Assembly (NCBI GenBank): GCA_019455325.1
Contig: JACFMQ010000007.1
Span: 124,001 to 188,000, forward strand
Length of the DNA: 64,000 nt
Source of the DNA: Rhodocyclaceae bacterium
Lineage (GTDB): Bacteria; Pseudomonadota; Gammaproteobacteria; Burkholderiales; Rhodocyclaceae
Direction of reading: 5' to 3'
Position 1 is the stretch's first letter; each line of letters opens with the position of its first letter. Positions 27,001-33,645 of the stretch are shown in pieces. The notes beneath the pieces were generated by a model. It had not been told where the DNA came from. It ran no database searches and saw only the letters and a program-made list of their open reading frames with translations. The position numbers were made by a program, and so were the translations under genes.

Positions 27001-27410
27001 GCGCCGACGGCTTCGAGCAGGGGCGCGGCGAGGAAGCCGACGATCTGCGAGGTGCCGAGCAGCAGCGCGACGCCGAGCGCGCCGACGTAGCGCGCGGCGA
27101 GCAGTTGGCGCAGGGAGAGCGGCGCGGCGAGCACGATCTCGTGCAGTTGCGCGCTGCGGTCGCGCACGATGGGCTGGGCGAAGACCCAGGCCCAGGCGAA
27201 GAACAGGAAGAAGGCGTCGCCCGAGGTCATCAGATAGACCAGCCCCGGCGCGTTGCGCGGGATGTCCACCGCGCCCATGCTGCGCAGGTTGTCGGCGCTG
27301 GTCATCACCAGCAGGATGTAGCCGGTGAGGACGACGTAGATCAGCGGCAGCACGCCGCCCTTGATGCCGGCGCGGAATTCGTGCCAGGCCTCGCGCAGGA
27401 AGAAGCTCAT
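24039..27410 (-). CDS. ABC-2 type permease fused to a degenerate M1-peptidase-like domain
   Basis: A 1123-residue protein. Two sets of about six membrane helices (residues about 1-260 and 325-580) are each typical of ABC-2 permeases. A large soluble part of more than 500 residues follows that resembles the aminopeptidase-N-like region of 'permease/M1 aminopeptidase' fusions. I find no HEXXH zinc motif: the equivalent region reads REGHGAAWLSAGLPG, so peptidase activity is doubtful. Its ATG directly follows the TGA of the ATPase gene with no gap, making them one exporter. The cargo is unknown; it could export the metallophore or act on the outer membrane or periplasm. Confidence 0.8.
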   Translation of the reverse strand: MSFFLREAWHEFRAGIKGGVLPLIYVVLTGYILLVMTSADNLRSMGAVDIPRNAPGLVYLMTSGDAFFLFFAWAWVFAQPIVRDRSAQLHEIVLAAPLSLRQLLAARYVGALGVALLLGTSQIVGFLAAPLLEAVGAVPPGSVAAAPWAAFGWAFLIFTLPLAAGAGALYFIAALRSRSVGGAFAVAAALMAFWMVAMIVFKEGHADPFLVTVLDPSGFAEAEHQVVDQWTPHEKSTALLALTPALQLNRLLWGLLPIALLALFVARTTRESLLHGRGEKSEKSPAAPAAGGGKQTAASGATLPGPIAGSSWLRAAAAEARWQARQILNRRSLWVALALLVLLAVAAAFVHGIQHAYGPMVARAEYIAPVLSRTFYLIVVFMVAAMVGMAARRDEQPGLSEMFDAAPAPNSVRLAGRSVAALVVGVVCVSIPALGTVLAGLLTTPHGTVLQPVVHLMTVLLPAILEMAAITLLLHALIRHPGTAHAAAILVAFIMVVNFEVGLVTYPPYQIGKGAGIAVSGLTGFAPWSEKLLASDLFKLSLIAVLVALAAIVVRRGTDEGWRPRLRQWRRGLFGAPGLAAVAGVVALVGCAAWLHQRYVTEGGYETREQELAGDAAWEERWLPRQGEYSVDGGEVLLTVRPAGRELEGRWRLEGVRVYGPELHAALPNGFALLAAQVDGQPVEATVDDDQLAIPLADCRHRACVVDIAWRLPVAGWPVVGDGELAHPSWLVGDSFWLRAGDVMPRLGLDGDRVLRTPSERTRFGLPAQFALPAWRAGLADVAAAPSGDWRWRVEVEGRADAAAHGRQTGLLDFAALFAADARRTEADGVVLIHDASRDDDARAIAADLAAMRACVARRLGAAPAVAAVAQWPRGLPPGDGDAALAGTLLLLAEEPHWDVAERGTGRLARRADIAAALARRAVADAADLREGHGAAWLSAGLPGAVGLLCVAESDGVGALQALLSRGAQRTTEALASADVPVGPLALARQGDWAADYAPLAALPWASRLEPETLRALFAAVRGAGSVRGPLAEAFGADETALWLGPPNAVDLHARDGRPAGERWTWRDGGWQPVAAPPHPLALRVADGRLRRDAESAAAADALFLDDWPAYEREPKDNRRAAD

Positions 27411-28298
27411 TCACTCCTCCTCGTCACTGAGGCCGGCGGCGGCCAGCGCGACGTGGTAGGCGTCTTCCAGGCTGGCCGGATGCGGCGCGAAATCCGCGCC
27501 GGGCGAAGCGTCGGCGAGGACCACGGCGAGCGTGCCGGTGGGCACGGCGGTGAGCTGCACGGCCGCCGGCAGCGGCTCGCCGCGCGGCACGACGCGCGAC
27601 CACAGGCGGCCGGCGAGTGCGTCGCTCAGCGCGGCCGGCGTGCCCTCGGCGACGATGCGGCCGCGCGCCAGGATGGCCAGGCGGCTGCACAGGTTCTCGA
27701 CGTCCTCGACGATGTGCGTGGACAGGAGGACCACGGCCTCGGCGGCGACGTCGGCGAGCACGCGGTGGAAGCGGTTGCGCTCGGCCGGGTCGAGGCCGGC
27801 GGTCGGTTCGTCGACGATGAGCAGCCGCGGCGAGCCGATCAGCGCCATGGCGATGCCGAAGCGCCGCAGCATGCCGCCGGAGTAGGTGGCGACGGCGCGG
27901 TGGGCGGCGTCGGCGAGGTTCACGCGGTCGAGCAGCGCGTCGACCTCGGCGCGCCGGTCGGCGCGCTCGGTGCGGCCCTTCAGCCAGGCGAAGCGGTCGA
28001 GCAGGTCGCGGCCGGAGACGCCGGGGTAGGCGCCGATGGCCTGCGGCAGGTAGCCGAGGCGGCGGCGCAGGTGGTCGGGGTCGGCGAGTACGTCGACGTC
28101 GTCGAGCCGGATGCTGCCCGCGTCGGGCGCCTGCAGCGTGGCCAGCGTGCGCATCAGCGTGCTCTTGCCGGCGCCGTTCGGGCCGAGCAGGCCGTAGAGG
28201 CCGGGCGGGACGTTCAGGTCGATGCCGGCGAGCGCCTTGACGCCGTTGCCGTAGGTCTTGGTCAGACCGCGGATGGAGAGGCCGGAAGTGTCGGACAT
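27411..28298 (-). CDS. ABC transporter ATP-binding protein (partner of the fused permease)
   Basis: A 295-residue ABC-2 type ATPase: Walker A GPNGAGKST near residue 40, signature YSGGMLRR, Walker B LLIVDEPTAGLDP, H-loop LLSTHIVED. The C-terminal about 80 residues are the extension common in export ATPases of this class. Its stop codon abuts the start of the permease gene. The gene lies 97 bases downstream of the methyltransferase in a five-gene minus-strand operon driven from the composite control element at 29253-29310. Confidence 0.92.
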   Translation of the reverse strand: MSDTSGLSIRGLTKTYGNGVKALAGIDLNVPPGLYGLLGPNGAGKSTLMRTLATLQAPDAGSIRLDDVDVLADPDHLRRRLGYLPQAIGAYPGVSGRDLLDRFAWLKGRTERADRRAEVDALLDRVNLADAAHRAVATYSGGMLRRFGIAMALIGSPRLLIVDEPTAGLDPAERNRFHRVLADVAAEAVVLLSTHIVEDVENLCSRLAILARGRIVAEGTPAALSDALAGRLWSRVVPRGEPLPAAVQLTAVPTGTLAVVLADASPGADFAPHPASLEDAYHVALAAAGLSDEEE

Positions 28299-28395
28299 GG
28301 GCGGTGTGCTTTCGTGATCGTGAAGGGGGCGGGCGCCGGGGCGGCGCCGGACCGGGGACGGGGATGCGGCCGGCGCCGCGAGGGCCGGCCGGGGC

Positions 28396-29211
28396 TCAGC
28401 AGGTGCGGGCGTGCACGATGCACGGCGCGACGTTGCGCAGGCCGGGCACGCGGACCAGCCAGGGGAACAGCGCGGCGGGAAAGCCGCGCATGCGCCGGTA
28501 GGTGAGGATGCGGACTTCCGCGATGCCGGGGCACCACGCGCGCAGCAGCGGCTCGATGCGGTCGCGGCGGACGCCCCAGGGCATCGGCGGCGCCCGATAG
28601 TGGCCGGTCTTCCACAGCCCCTCGGGGCTGAGGGTCTTGCGCGAGAACCAGGGGGGAATGGTGTCGAACATCAGCTCGACGCCGGGGAAGCGTTCGCACA
28701 GCGTCGCCAGCAGCGTCCGCACCTCGTCCTCGGTGAAGTACATGAGCAGGCCCTGGGCGGTGACGAAGACGCCGTGCACGGGGTTGACCTCGTCCATCCA
28801 CGACAGGTCGAGCGCGCTCCGGCGCAGGTGCCGGCAGCGTTCGCTCGGCGAGAGGAAGCGTTCGCGGACGTCGATGGCTTCCGGCACGTCGACGCACAGC
28901 CAGCGCACCCGGCCGTCGTCGCAGCGCTGGAACTGCGTTTCCAGTCCGCAGGCCAGCTCGACCACGGTGCCGCCGGGGTGGGCGGCGAGCCACGGTTTGA
29001 GCGCCTCGTCGAAGACCAGCGAGCGCATGGCGTGCGACGAATCCGGCCGGCCGAAGCTCTTCTCGTAGTCGTAGCGGATGGCGCGGTAGATGCGCACCGC
29101 GTCGTCGTCGCGCAGCCAGGCGTCTGCGCGCAGGGCCTCGCTGGCCCGGTTGTGCAGCGTCCACAGCATGGTTTCCGGGACGCCGCCCAGTTCGCAGGTC
29201 TGCCCTGTCAT
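28396..29211 (-). CDS. LCM/Tcmp-family O-methyltransferase
   Basis: A 271-residue class I SAM methyltransferase of the leucine-carboxyl-methyltransferase-like family (PF04072 type). The SAM-binding motif is GTVVELACGLETQFQR around residue 83, followed by VDVPEAI and an inner motif GVFVTAQGLLMYFTEDEV. Relatives methylate polyketides and nonribosomal products as well as proteins. It is first in the operon, 41 bases downstream of the Fur/AraC composite element, so it is likely induced by iron starvation. Its position with metallophore transporters suggests tailoring or degradation of a chelator; the substrate is not known. Confidence 0.85.
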   Translation of the reverse strand: MTGQTCELGGVPETMLWTLHNRASEALRADAWLRDDDAVRIYRAIRYDYEKSFGRPDSSHAMRSLVFDEALKPWLAAHPGGTVVELACGLETQFQRCDDGRVRWLCVDVPEAIDVRERFLSPSERCRHLRRSALDLSWMDEVNPVHGVFVTAQGLLMYFTEDEVRTLLATLCERFPGVELMFDTIPPWFSRKTLSPEGLWKTGHYRAPPMPWGVRRDRIEPLLRAWCPGIAEVRILTYRRMRGFPAALFPWLVRVPGLRNVAPCIVHARTC

Positions 29212-29252
29212 CGAAACACCTCCGGCACTCGTACGGGATAAGTGCCGGAGAT

Positions 29253-29310
29253 GATAATAATTCCTATTATTTACGCTACCCGGATCGGGTCGGTCACGAC
29301 CCCATTCGGT
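29253..29310 (-). promoter_or_regulatory. Composite Fur-box/AraC operator, copy 1
   Basis: Begins GATAATAATTCCTATTATT (Fur-box-like) and, 24 bp from its start, continues as TACCCGGATCGGGTCGG then ACCCCATTCGGT. The same 58-bp arrangement occurs at 35905, 40209 and 43817. The Fur-like half faces the methyltransferase start (29211), so it controls that operon. The AraC half runs into the last six codons of the RND gene (stop 29294-29296), so the operator is partly embedded in coding sequence. Confidence 0.75.
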
Positions 29311-32300
29311 CGCCGGCGACGCGCCCCGGCCACAGCCGGACGATCAGTCCGGTGACGTAGCTGAACACCACCGGCACCACCAGCAGGCTGAGGAAGGTCG
29401 AGGTGACGAGGCCGCCGATGACGACGATGGCCATCGGCGCGCGGAAGCTCGGATCGGTGCCGAAGCCGACGGCGATCGGCAGCATGCCGGCGCCCATGGC
29501 CATGGTGGTCATGACGATCGGCCGGGCGCGCTTGCGGCAGGCGTCGAGCATGGCGGCGCGGCGGTCCAGCCCGGCGCGCATGGCGAGGATGGCGTAGTCG
29601 ATGAGCAGGATCGAGTTCTTCGCCGCGATGCCCATCAGCATGATCAGGCCGATCATCGAGGGCATGGACAGCGCGGTGCCGGTGACGAAGAGGGCGAGGA
29701 AGGCGCCGGGCACCGAGAGCACGAGGGCGACGAGGATCGTCGCCGGCTGCACGAAGTCCTTGAACAGCAGCACCAGCACCACGTAGATGCAGAGCACGCC
29801 GGTGGCCATGGCCAGGCCGAAGCTGGCGAACAGCTCGGCCATGGCCTCGGCGTCGCCGACCGTGGTCTGCATGATGCCCGGCGGCAGGTTCTTCAGGCTG
29901 GGCAGCGCCAGCGTCGCCTTCTCCACCTCGCCCAGCGGCTGGCCGTTCAGCTCGATCTCGAAGTTGATGTTGCGCAGCCGGTCGTAGCGGTCGATCTCCG
30001 CCGGCCCGCCGGCGATCTCCAGCCGGGCGACGTTGCCCACCGCCACCGGGCCGCGTGCGCCGGGCACGGTCAGGCGGGCGAGCAGGTCGAGGTCCTGGCG
30101 CGCCGCCGGCGGCAGCTTGACGACGATCGGCACCTGGCGCTGCGAGAGGTTCAGCTTGGCCAGGCTCTGGTCGTAGTCGCCGGCGGTGGCGACGCGCAGG
30201 GTGTCGGCGAGGTCGGCCGAGGTGACGCCGAGGTCGGCCATGCGCGCGAAATCCGGCCGCACCACGAGTTCCGGCCGCACCAGGCTGGCGGTGGTGACGA
30301 CGTTGCCGATGCCGGGGATGCCGCGCAGCTCGCGCTCCACCTGGCGGGCGTGGGCGGCGAGCTGATCGCCGTTCTCGCCGGCCAGCACCAGCACGTATTT
30401 TTCGTTGGCCGAGCCGAGGCCGACGCTGACGCGCGCGCCCGGCAGTTCCGCCAGCGCGGCGCGCAGCGCGCCCTCGACGGCCTGCTTGCTGACGCCGCCG
30501 CGCTCGCCGCGCGGCGTCAGGTTGAGGGTGAGCGTCGCCTTGCGCACCTCGGCCGCGCCGGCGACGAAGGGGTCGCCGCCGGCCCTGCCGCCGCCGACGG
30601 CGGTGTAGACCATCCTGACGTGGGGGTTCCGCTGCACGATGGCGCGCGCCCGCTCCGCCGTCGCCAGGCTCTCCTCGAAGGTGCTGCCCGGCGGCAGGGA
30701 AAGGTAGACCTGGGTCTGCGACAGGTCGTCCGGCGGGATGAAGCCGGCCGGCAGGTACGGCACCAGCGCGAAGGAGCCGGCGAAGAAGGCGGCGGCCGCG
30801 GCCAGCGTCGCCGGGCGGTGCGCGAGGCACCATTCGGCCCAGGACGTATAGATCGCCAGCCAGCGCGGCGCGTGCGCTGCGCGCGGCGGGCGCAGGCAGT
30901 AGGCGGCCATCATCGGCGTCAGCATGCGCGCCACGACCAGCGAGAAGAACACGGCGATGGCCGCGGTCCAGCCGAACTGGACGAAGAACTTGCCCGGAAC
31001 GCCGCCCATGAAGGCGGTGGGCAGGAAGACGGCGATCAGGGTGAAGGTGGTGGCGATCACCGCCAGGCCGATCTCGTCGGCGGCTTCCATCGCCGCCTGC
31101 CGGGGGCTCTTGCCCTGGCCCAGGTGGCGCATGATGTTCTCGATCTCGACGATGGCGTCGTCCACCAGGATGCCGATCACCAGCGACATGGAGAGCAGGG
31201 TGACGACGTTCAGCGTGAAGCCGAGCAGATGCATGGCGGCGAAGGTGGGCACGATGGACAGCGGCAGGGCCGTGGCCGAGACCAGCGTGGCGCGCCAGTC
31301 GCGCAGGAACAGCCAGACCACCAGCACGGCCAGCAGCGCGCCCTCGGCGAGCAGCGACATCGACCCGCTGTAGTTGTCGAGCACCGGGTCGACGAAGTTG
31401 AAGGCTTCGACGATGTCGATGTCCGGATGCTCGGCGCGCAGCTTCTCCAGCGCCGCGCGCACCGCCTCGGCCACCGCCACTTCGCCGGCGCCGCGGCTCC
31501 TGACGATCTCGAAGCCGACCACCGGCCGGCCGTCGAGCAGGGCCGCGGAACGGCGTTCGGCGACCGTGTCGGCCACCGTCGCCATCTGGTCGAGGCGGAC
31601 GCGGCGGCCGTCGGAAAGGGTGATGTCCAGCGCCGCCAGCTCCTCGGCGCTGCCCACGGTGGCGATGGCGCGCACCGCCTGCTCGGCGCCGCCGAGGTCG
31701 GCGCGGCCGCCGCCGGCCTCCTGTTGGATGCGCCGCAACTGGCGCGAGATGTCGGCCGCCGTCGCGTCCAGCGCCAGGAGCTTGGCCGGGTCGGGCTCGA
31801 CGCGGATCTCCCGGCTCACCCCGCCGACCCGCGCCACCGCGCCGACGCCGCGCACGCCGAGCATGGCCTTGGCCACCTCGTGGTCGACGAACCAGGACAG
31901 GGCTTCCTCGTCCATGCGCGGCGAGGCCACGGTGTAGGTCAGGATCGGGCTGCCGGCGAGGTCGACCTTTTCCACCACCGGGTCCTTGAGGTCGCCGGGC
32001 AGGTCGGAGCGGATGCGCGCGACGGCGTCGCGCACGTCGTCCACCGCCTCCTGCGTCGGCTTTTCCAGGCGGAACTCGGCGGTGACGATGGCCGTGCCGT
32101 CGAGCACCTTGGTGTAGACGTGCTTGAGGCCCTGCACGGCGGCCACCGAGTTCTCGATCTTGCGCGCCACCTCGGTTTCCATCTGCGCCGGCGCGGCGCC
32201 GGGCAGGAGGGCGGTGACGCGCACCATGGGCAGGTCCACGTCCATGAACTGCTGGATTTCCATGGCGCGGAAGGAGACCAGCCCGGCCAGCGTCAAGAGC

Positions 32301-32356
32301 GCGAAGAACAGGATGGCTGGAATCGGGTTGCGGATCGACCAGGCGGAGACGTTCAT
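29294..32356 (-). CDS. RND efflux pump, inner-membrane transporter
   Basis: A 1020-residue resistance-nodulation-division transporter of the AcrB/MdtB type: 12 membrane helices and two large periplasmic loops. The helix after the first loop region carries the family segment VIGILVDDAIVEIENI, with the DD proton-relay pair. Near the C-terminus GIAAKNSILLIDYA is the conserved end motif. It starts in an ATGA overlap with the adaptor gene. No outer-membrane factor gene is adjacent, so it must use one elsewhere. Cotranscription with a TonB receptor implies a link to iron-chelate traffic, for example export of spent or apo-chelator; this is inference. Confidence 0.93.
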   Translation of the reverse strand: MNVSAWSIRNPIPAILFFALLTLAGLVSFRAMEIQQFMDVDLPMVRVTALLPGAAPAQMETEVARKIENSVAAVQGLKHVYTKVLDGTAIVTAEFRLEKPTQEAVDDVRDAVARIRSDLPGDLKDPVVEKVDLAGSPILTYTVASPRMDEEALSWFVDHEVAKAMLGVRGVGAVARVGGVSREIRVEPDPAKLLALDATAADISRQLRRIQQEAGGGRADLGGAEQAVRAIATVGSAEELAALDITLSDGRRVRLDQMATVADTVAERRSAALLDGRPVVGFEIVRSRGAGEVAVAEAVRAALEKLRAEHPDIDIVEAFNFVDPVLDNYSGSMSLLAEGALLAVLVVWLFLRDWRATLVSATALPLSIVPTFAAMHLLGFTLNVVTLLSMSLVIGILVDDAIVEIENIMRHLGQGKSPRQAAMEAADEIGLAVIATTFTLIAVFLPTAFMGGVPGKFFVQFGWTAAIAVFFSLVVARMLTPMMAAYCLRPPRAAHAPRWLAIYTSWAEWCLAHRPATLAAAAAFFAGSFALVPYLPAGFIPPDDLSQTQVYLSLPPGSTFEESLATAERARAIVQRNPHVRMVYTAVGGGRAGGDPFVAGAAEVRKATLTLNLTPRGERGGVSKQAVEGALRAALAELPGARVSVGLGSANEKYVLVLAGENGDQLAAHARQVERELRGIPGIGNVVTTASLVRPELVVRPDFARMADLGVTSADLADTLRVATAGDYDQSLAKLNLSQRQVPIVVKLPPAARQDLDLLARLTVPGARGPVAVGNVARLEIAGGPAEIDRYDRLRNINFEIELNGQPLGEVEKATLALPSLKNLPPGIMQTTVGDAEAMAELFASFGLAMATGVLCIYVVLVLLFKDFVQPATILVALVLSVPGAFLALFVTGTALSMPSMIGLIMLMGIAAKNSILLIDYAILAMRAGLDRRAAMLDACRKRARPIVMTTMAMGAGMLPIAVGFGTDPSFRAPMAIVVIGGLVTSTFLSLLVVPVVFSYVTGLIVRLWPGRVAGDRMGS

Positions 32357-33516
32357 GGCCGCTCGTCCGCCAGCCGCACGGCGTCGCCGTCGGCGAGGAA
32401 GCCGGCGCCGGCCGCCACCACCCGGTCCTGCGGCGCGACGCCGGCGAGGATCTCGACGCGGTCGCCCTGGAGGCGCCCCGGCGTCACCTTGGTCTGCGCC
32501 ACGCGGCGCAGTTGGCCGGCTTCGCCGTCCGCCGCTTCCAGCCGGAACACGTAGGCGAAGCCTTCGCGCCGGACCACCGCCGACTGTGGCAGGCTCAGCG
32601 CCGGCGCGCGGCCGAGCTCGATCTCGCCGCGCGCGAACATGCCGGCGCGCAGCGGCCCCGGCGCCGGCAGGTCCACGTAGGCCAGCCCGTTGCGGGTGCG
32701 CGGGTCCACGCTCGGCGCGGCCAGCCGCACGCGGCCGGCGACGCGCTCGCCGTCCGGCCCGGCCAGCGTCGCCGCGGCGCCCGGCTGCACCTTGGCGAGA
32801 TCTGCCGCCGGCACCTCGGCGCGCCATTCCACGCGGCCGCCGCGGATCAGGCGGAACAGCTCCTCGCCGCTGCGGGTCAGCGAGCCGACGGCGGCGGTGG
32901 CGGCCGAGATGACGCCGTCGTCCGGCGCCGTCACCGCGGTCTTCGCCATCCTCACCTCGGCCGCCGCCAGTCGCGCCCGCGCCGCGTCGAGGCGCGCGGC
33001 GGCGGTGTGCTCGGCGGTCTGGTACTGGCCGTGCAACTGGGCGCTGTAGAAACCCTTTTCCTTCAGCTCGCGGGCGCGGACGGCATTGCCGGCGGCCTCG
33101 GCCAGACCGGCTGCCAGTTCGGCCGCCGCCGCCCGCGCCGCGGCCAGCTCGCTGGCCACCGTGTCGCCGTCGATGCGGGCGAGCACTTCGCCCTTCTTCA
33201 CCCGGTCGCCGACCTGGGCGCGCACCTCGACGATGCGGAAGTTGTCGATCTCGGCGCCGATCACCGCCTCCTGCCAGGCGACGACGCTGCCGTTGGCGGC
33301 CAGGGTGCGCGGCCAGTCGGCGGTTTCCGGCGCGGCGACGGTGACCGTCAGCGCCGGCCTGGCCGCGGCCGGCGGAGCAGCGGCCGCGTCGTCGCCGGGA
33401 GCGGCGCCGAAGGCGACGGCGAGAGCGCAGGCCGCGGCGATGGCCAGGGCGGGGACGATGCGGGTCGTGCGGCCGGTGCGGGCCAGCGGTGGCGGAATCC
33501 AGCGGAAGGAAGGCAT
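32353..33516 (-). CDS. RND periplasmic adaptor (membrane fusion protein)
   Basis: A 387-residue HlyD/AcrA-type adaptor. An N-terminal anchor or signal helix (about residues 20-40) is followed by the barrel-sandwich half-motifs (VIGAEIDNFRIVEVRAQVGDRVKKGEVLARID, shown here only as positions about 85-115), an alpha-helical hairpin rich in alanine, and KTAVTAPDDGVISA as the second half of the lipoyl-like domain. The stop overlaps the start of the pump gene (ATGA). It bridges the pump to an outer-membrane channel. It lies 129 bases downstream of receptor 3 and probably shares its transcript. Confidence 0.92.
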   Translation of the reverse strand: MPSFRWIPPPLARTGRTTRIVPALAIAAACALAVAFGAAPGDDAAAAPPAAARPALTVTVAAPETADWPRTLAANGSVVAWQEAVIGAEIDNFRIVEVRAQVGDRVKKGEVLARIDGDTVASELAAARAAAAELAAGLAEAAGNAVRARELKEKGFYSAQLHGQYQTAEHTAAARLDAARARLAAAEVRMAKTAVTAPDDGVISAATAAVGSLTRSGEELFRLIRGGRVEWRAEVPAADLAKVQPGAAATLAGPDGERVAGRVRLAAPSVDPRTRNGLAYVDLPAPGPLRAGMFARGEIELGRAPALSLPQSAVVRREGFAYVFRLEAADGEAGQLRRVAQTKVTPGRLQGDRVEILAGVAPQDRVVAAGAGFLADGDAVRLADERP

Positions 33517-33645
33517 GGCGGAGGTGTCTGCGGGTCGGGAACGGCCGGCCGCGGGTGCGGCCGGCGCGGGTCGGAGCGGATTGTAGCGGCTCGGCGTCGT
33601 CGCCGGGGGCCGTCGGGCCGCCGGCGCGGCCCGGACGGGTGGATT

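Noticed and set aside
23847-28505. Very long open frame (about 1550 codons) on the plus strand opposite the ABC/permease genes
   Set aside because: It is antisense to four genes with clear motifs, lacks domains, and is rich in Arg/Gly/Ala/Gln/His; such frames are expected opposite GC-rich coding sequence.
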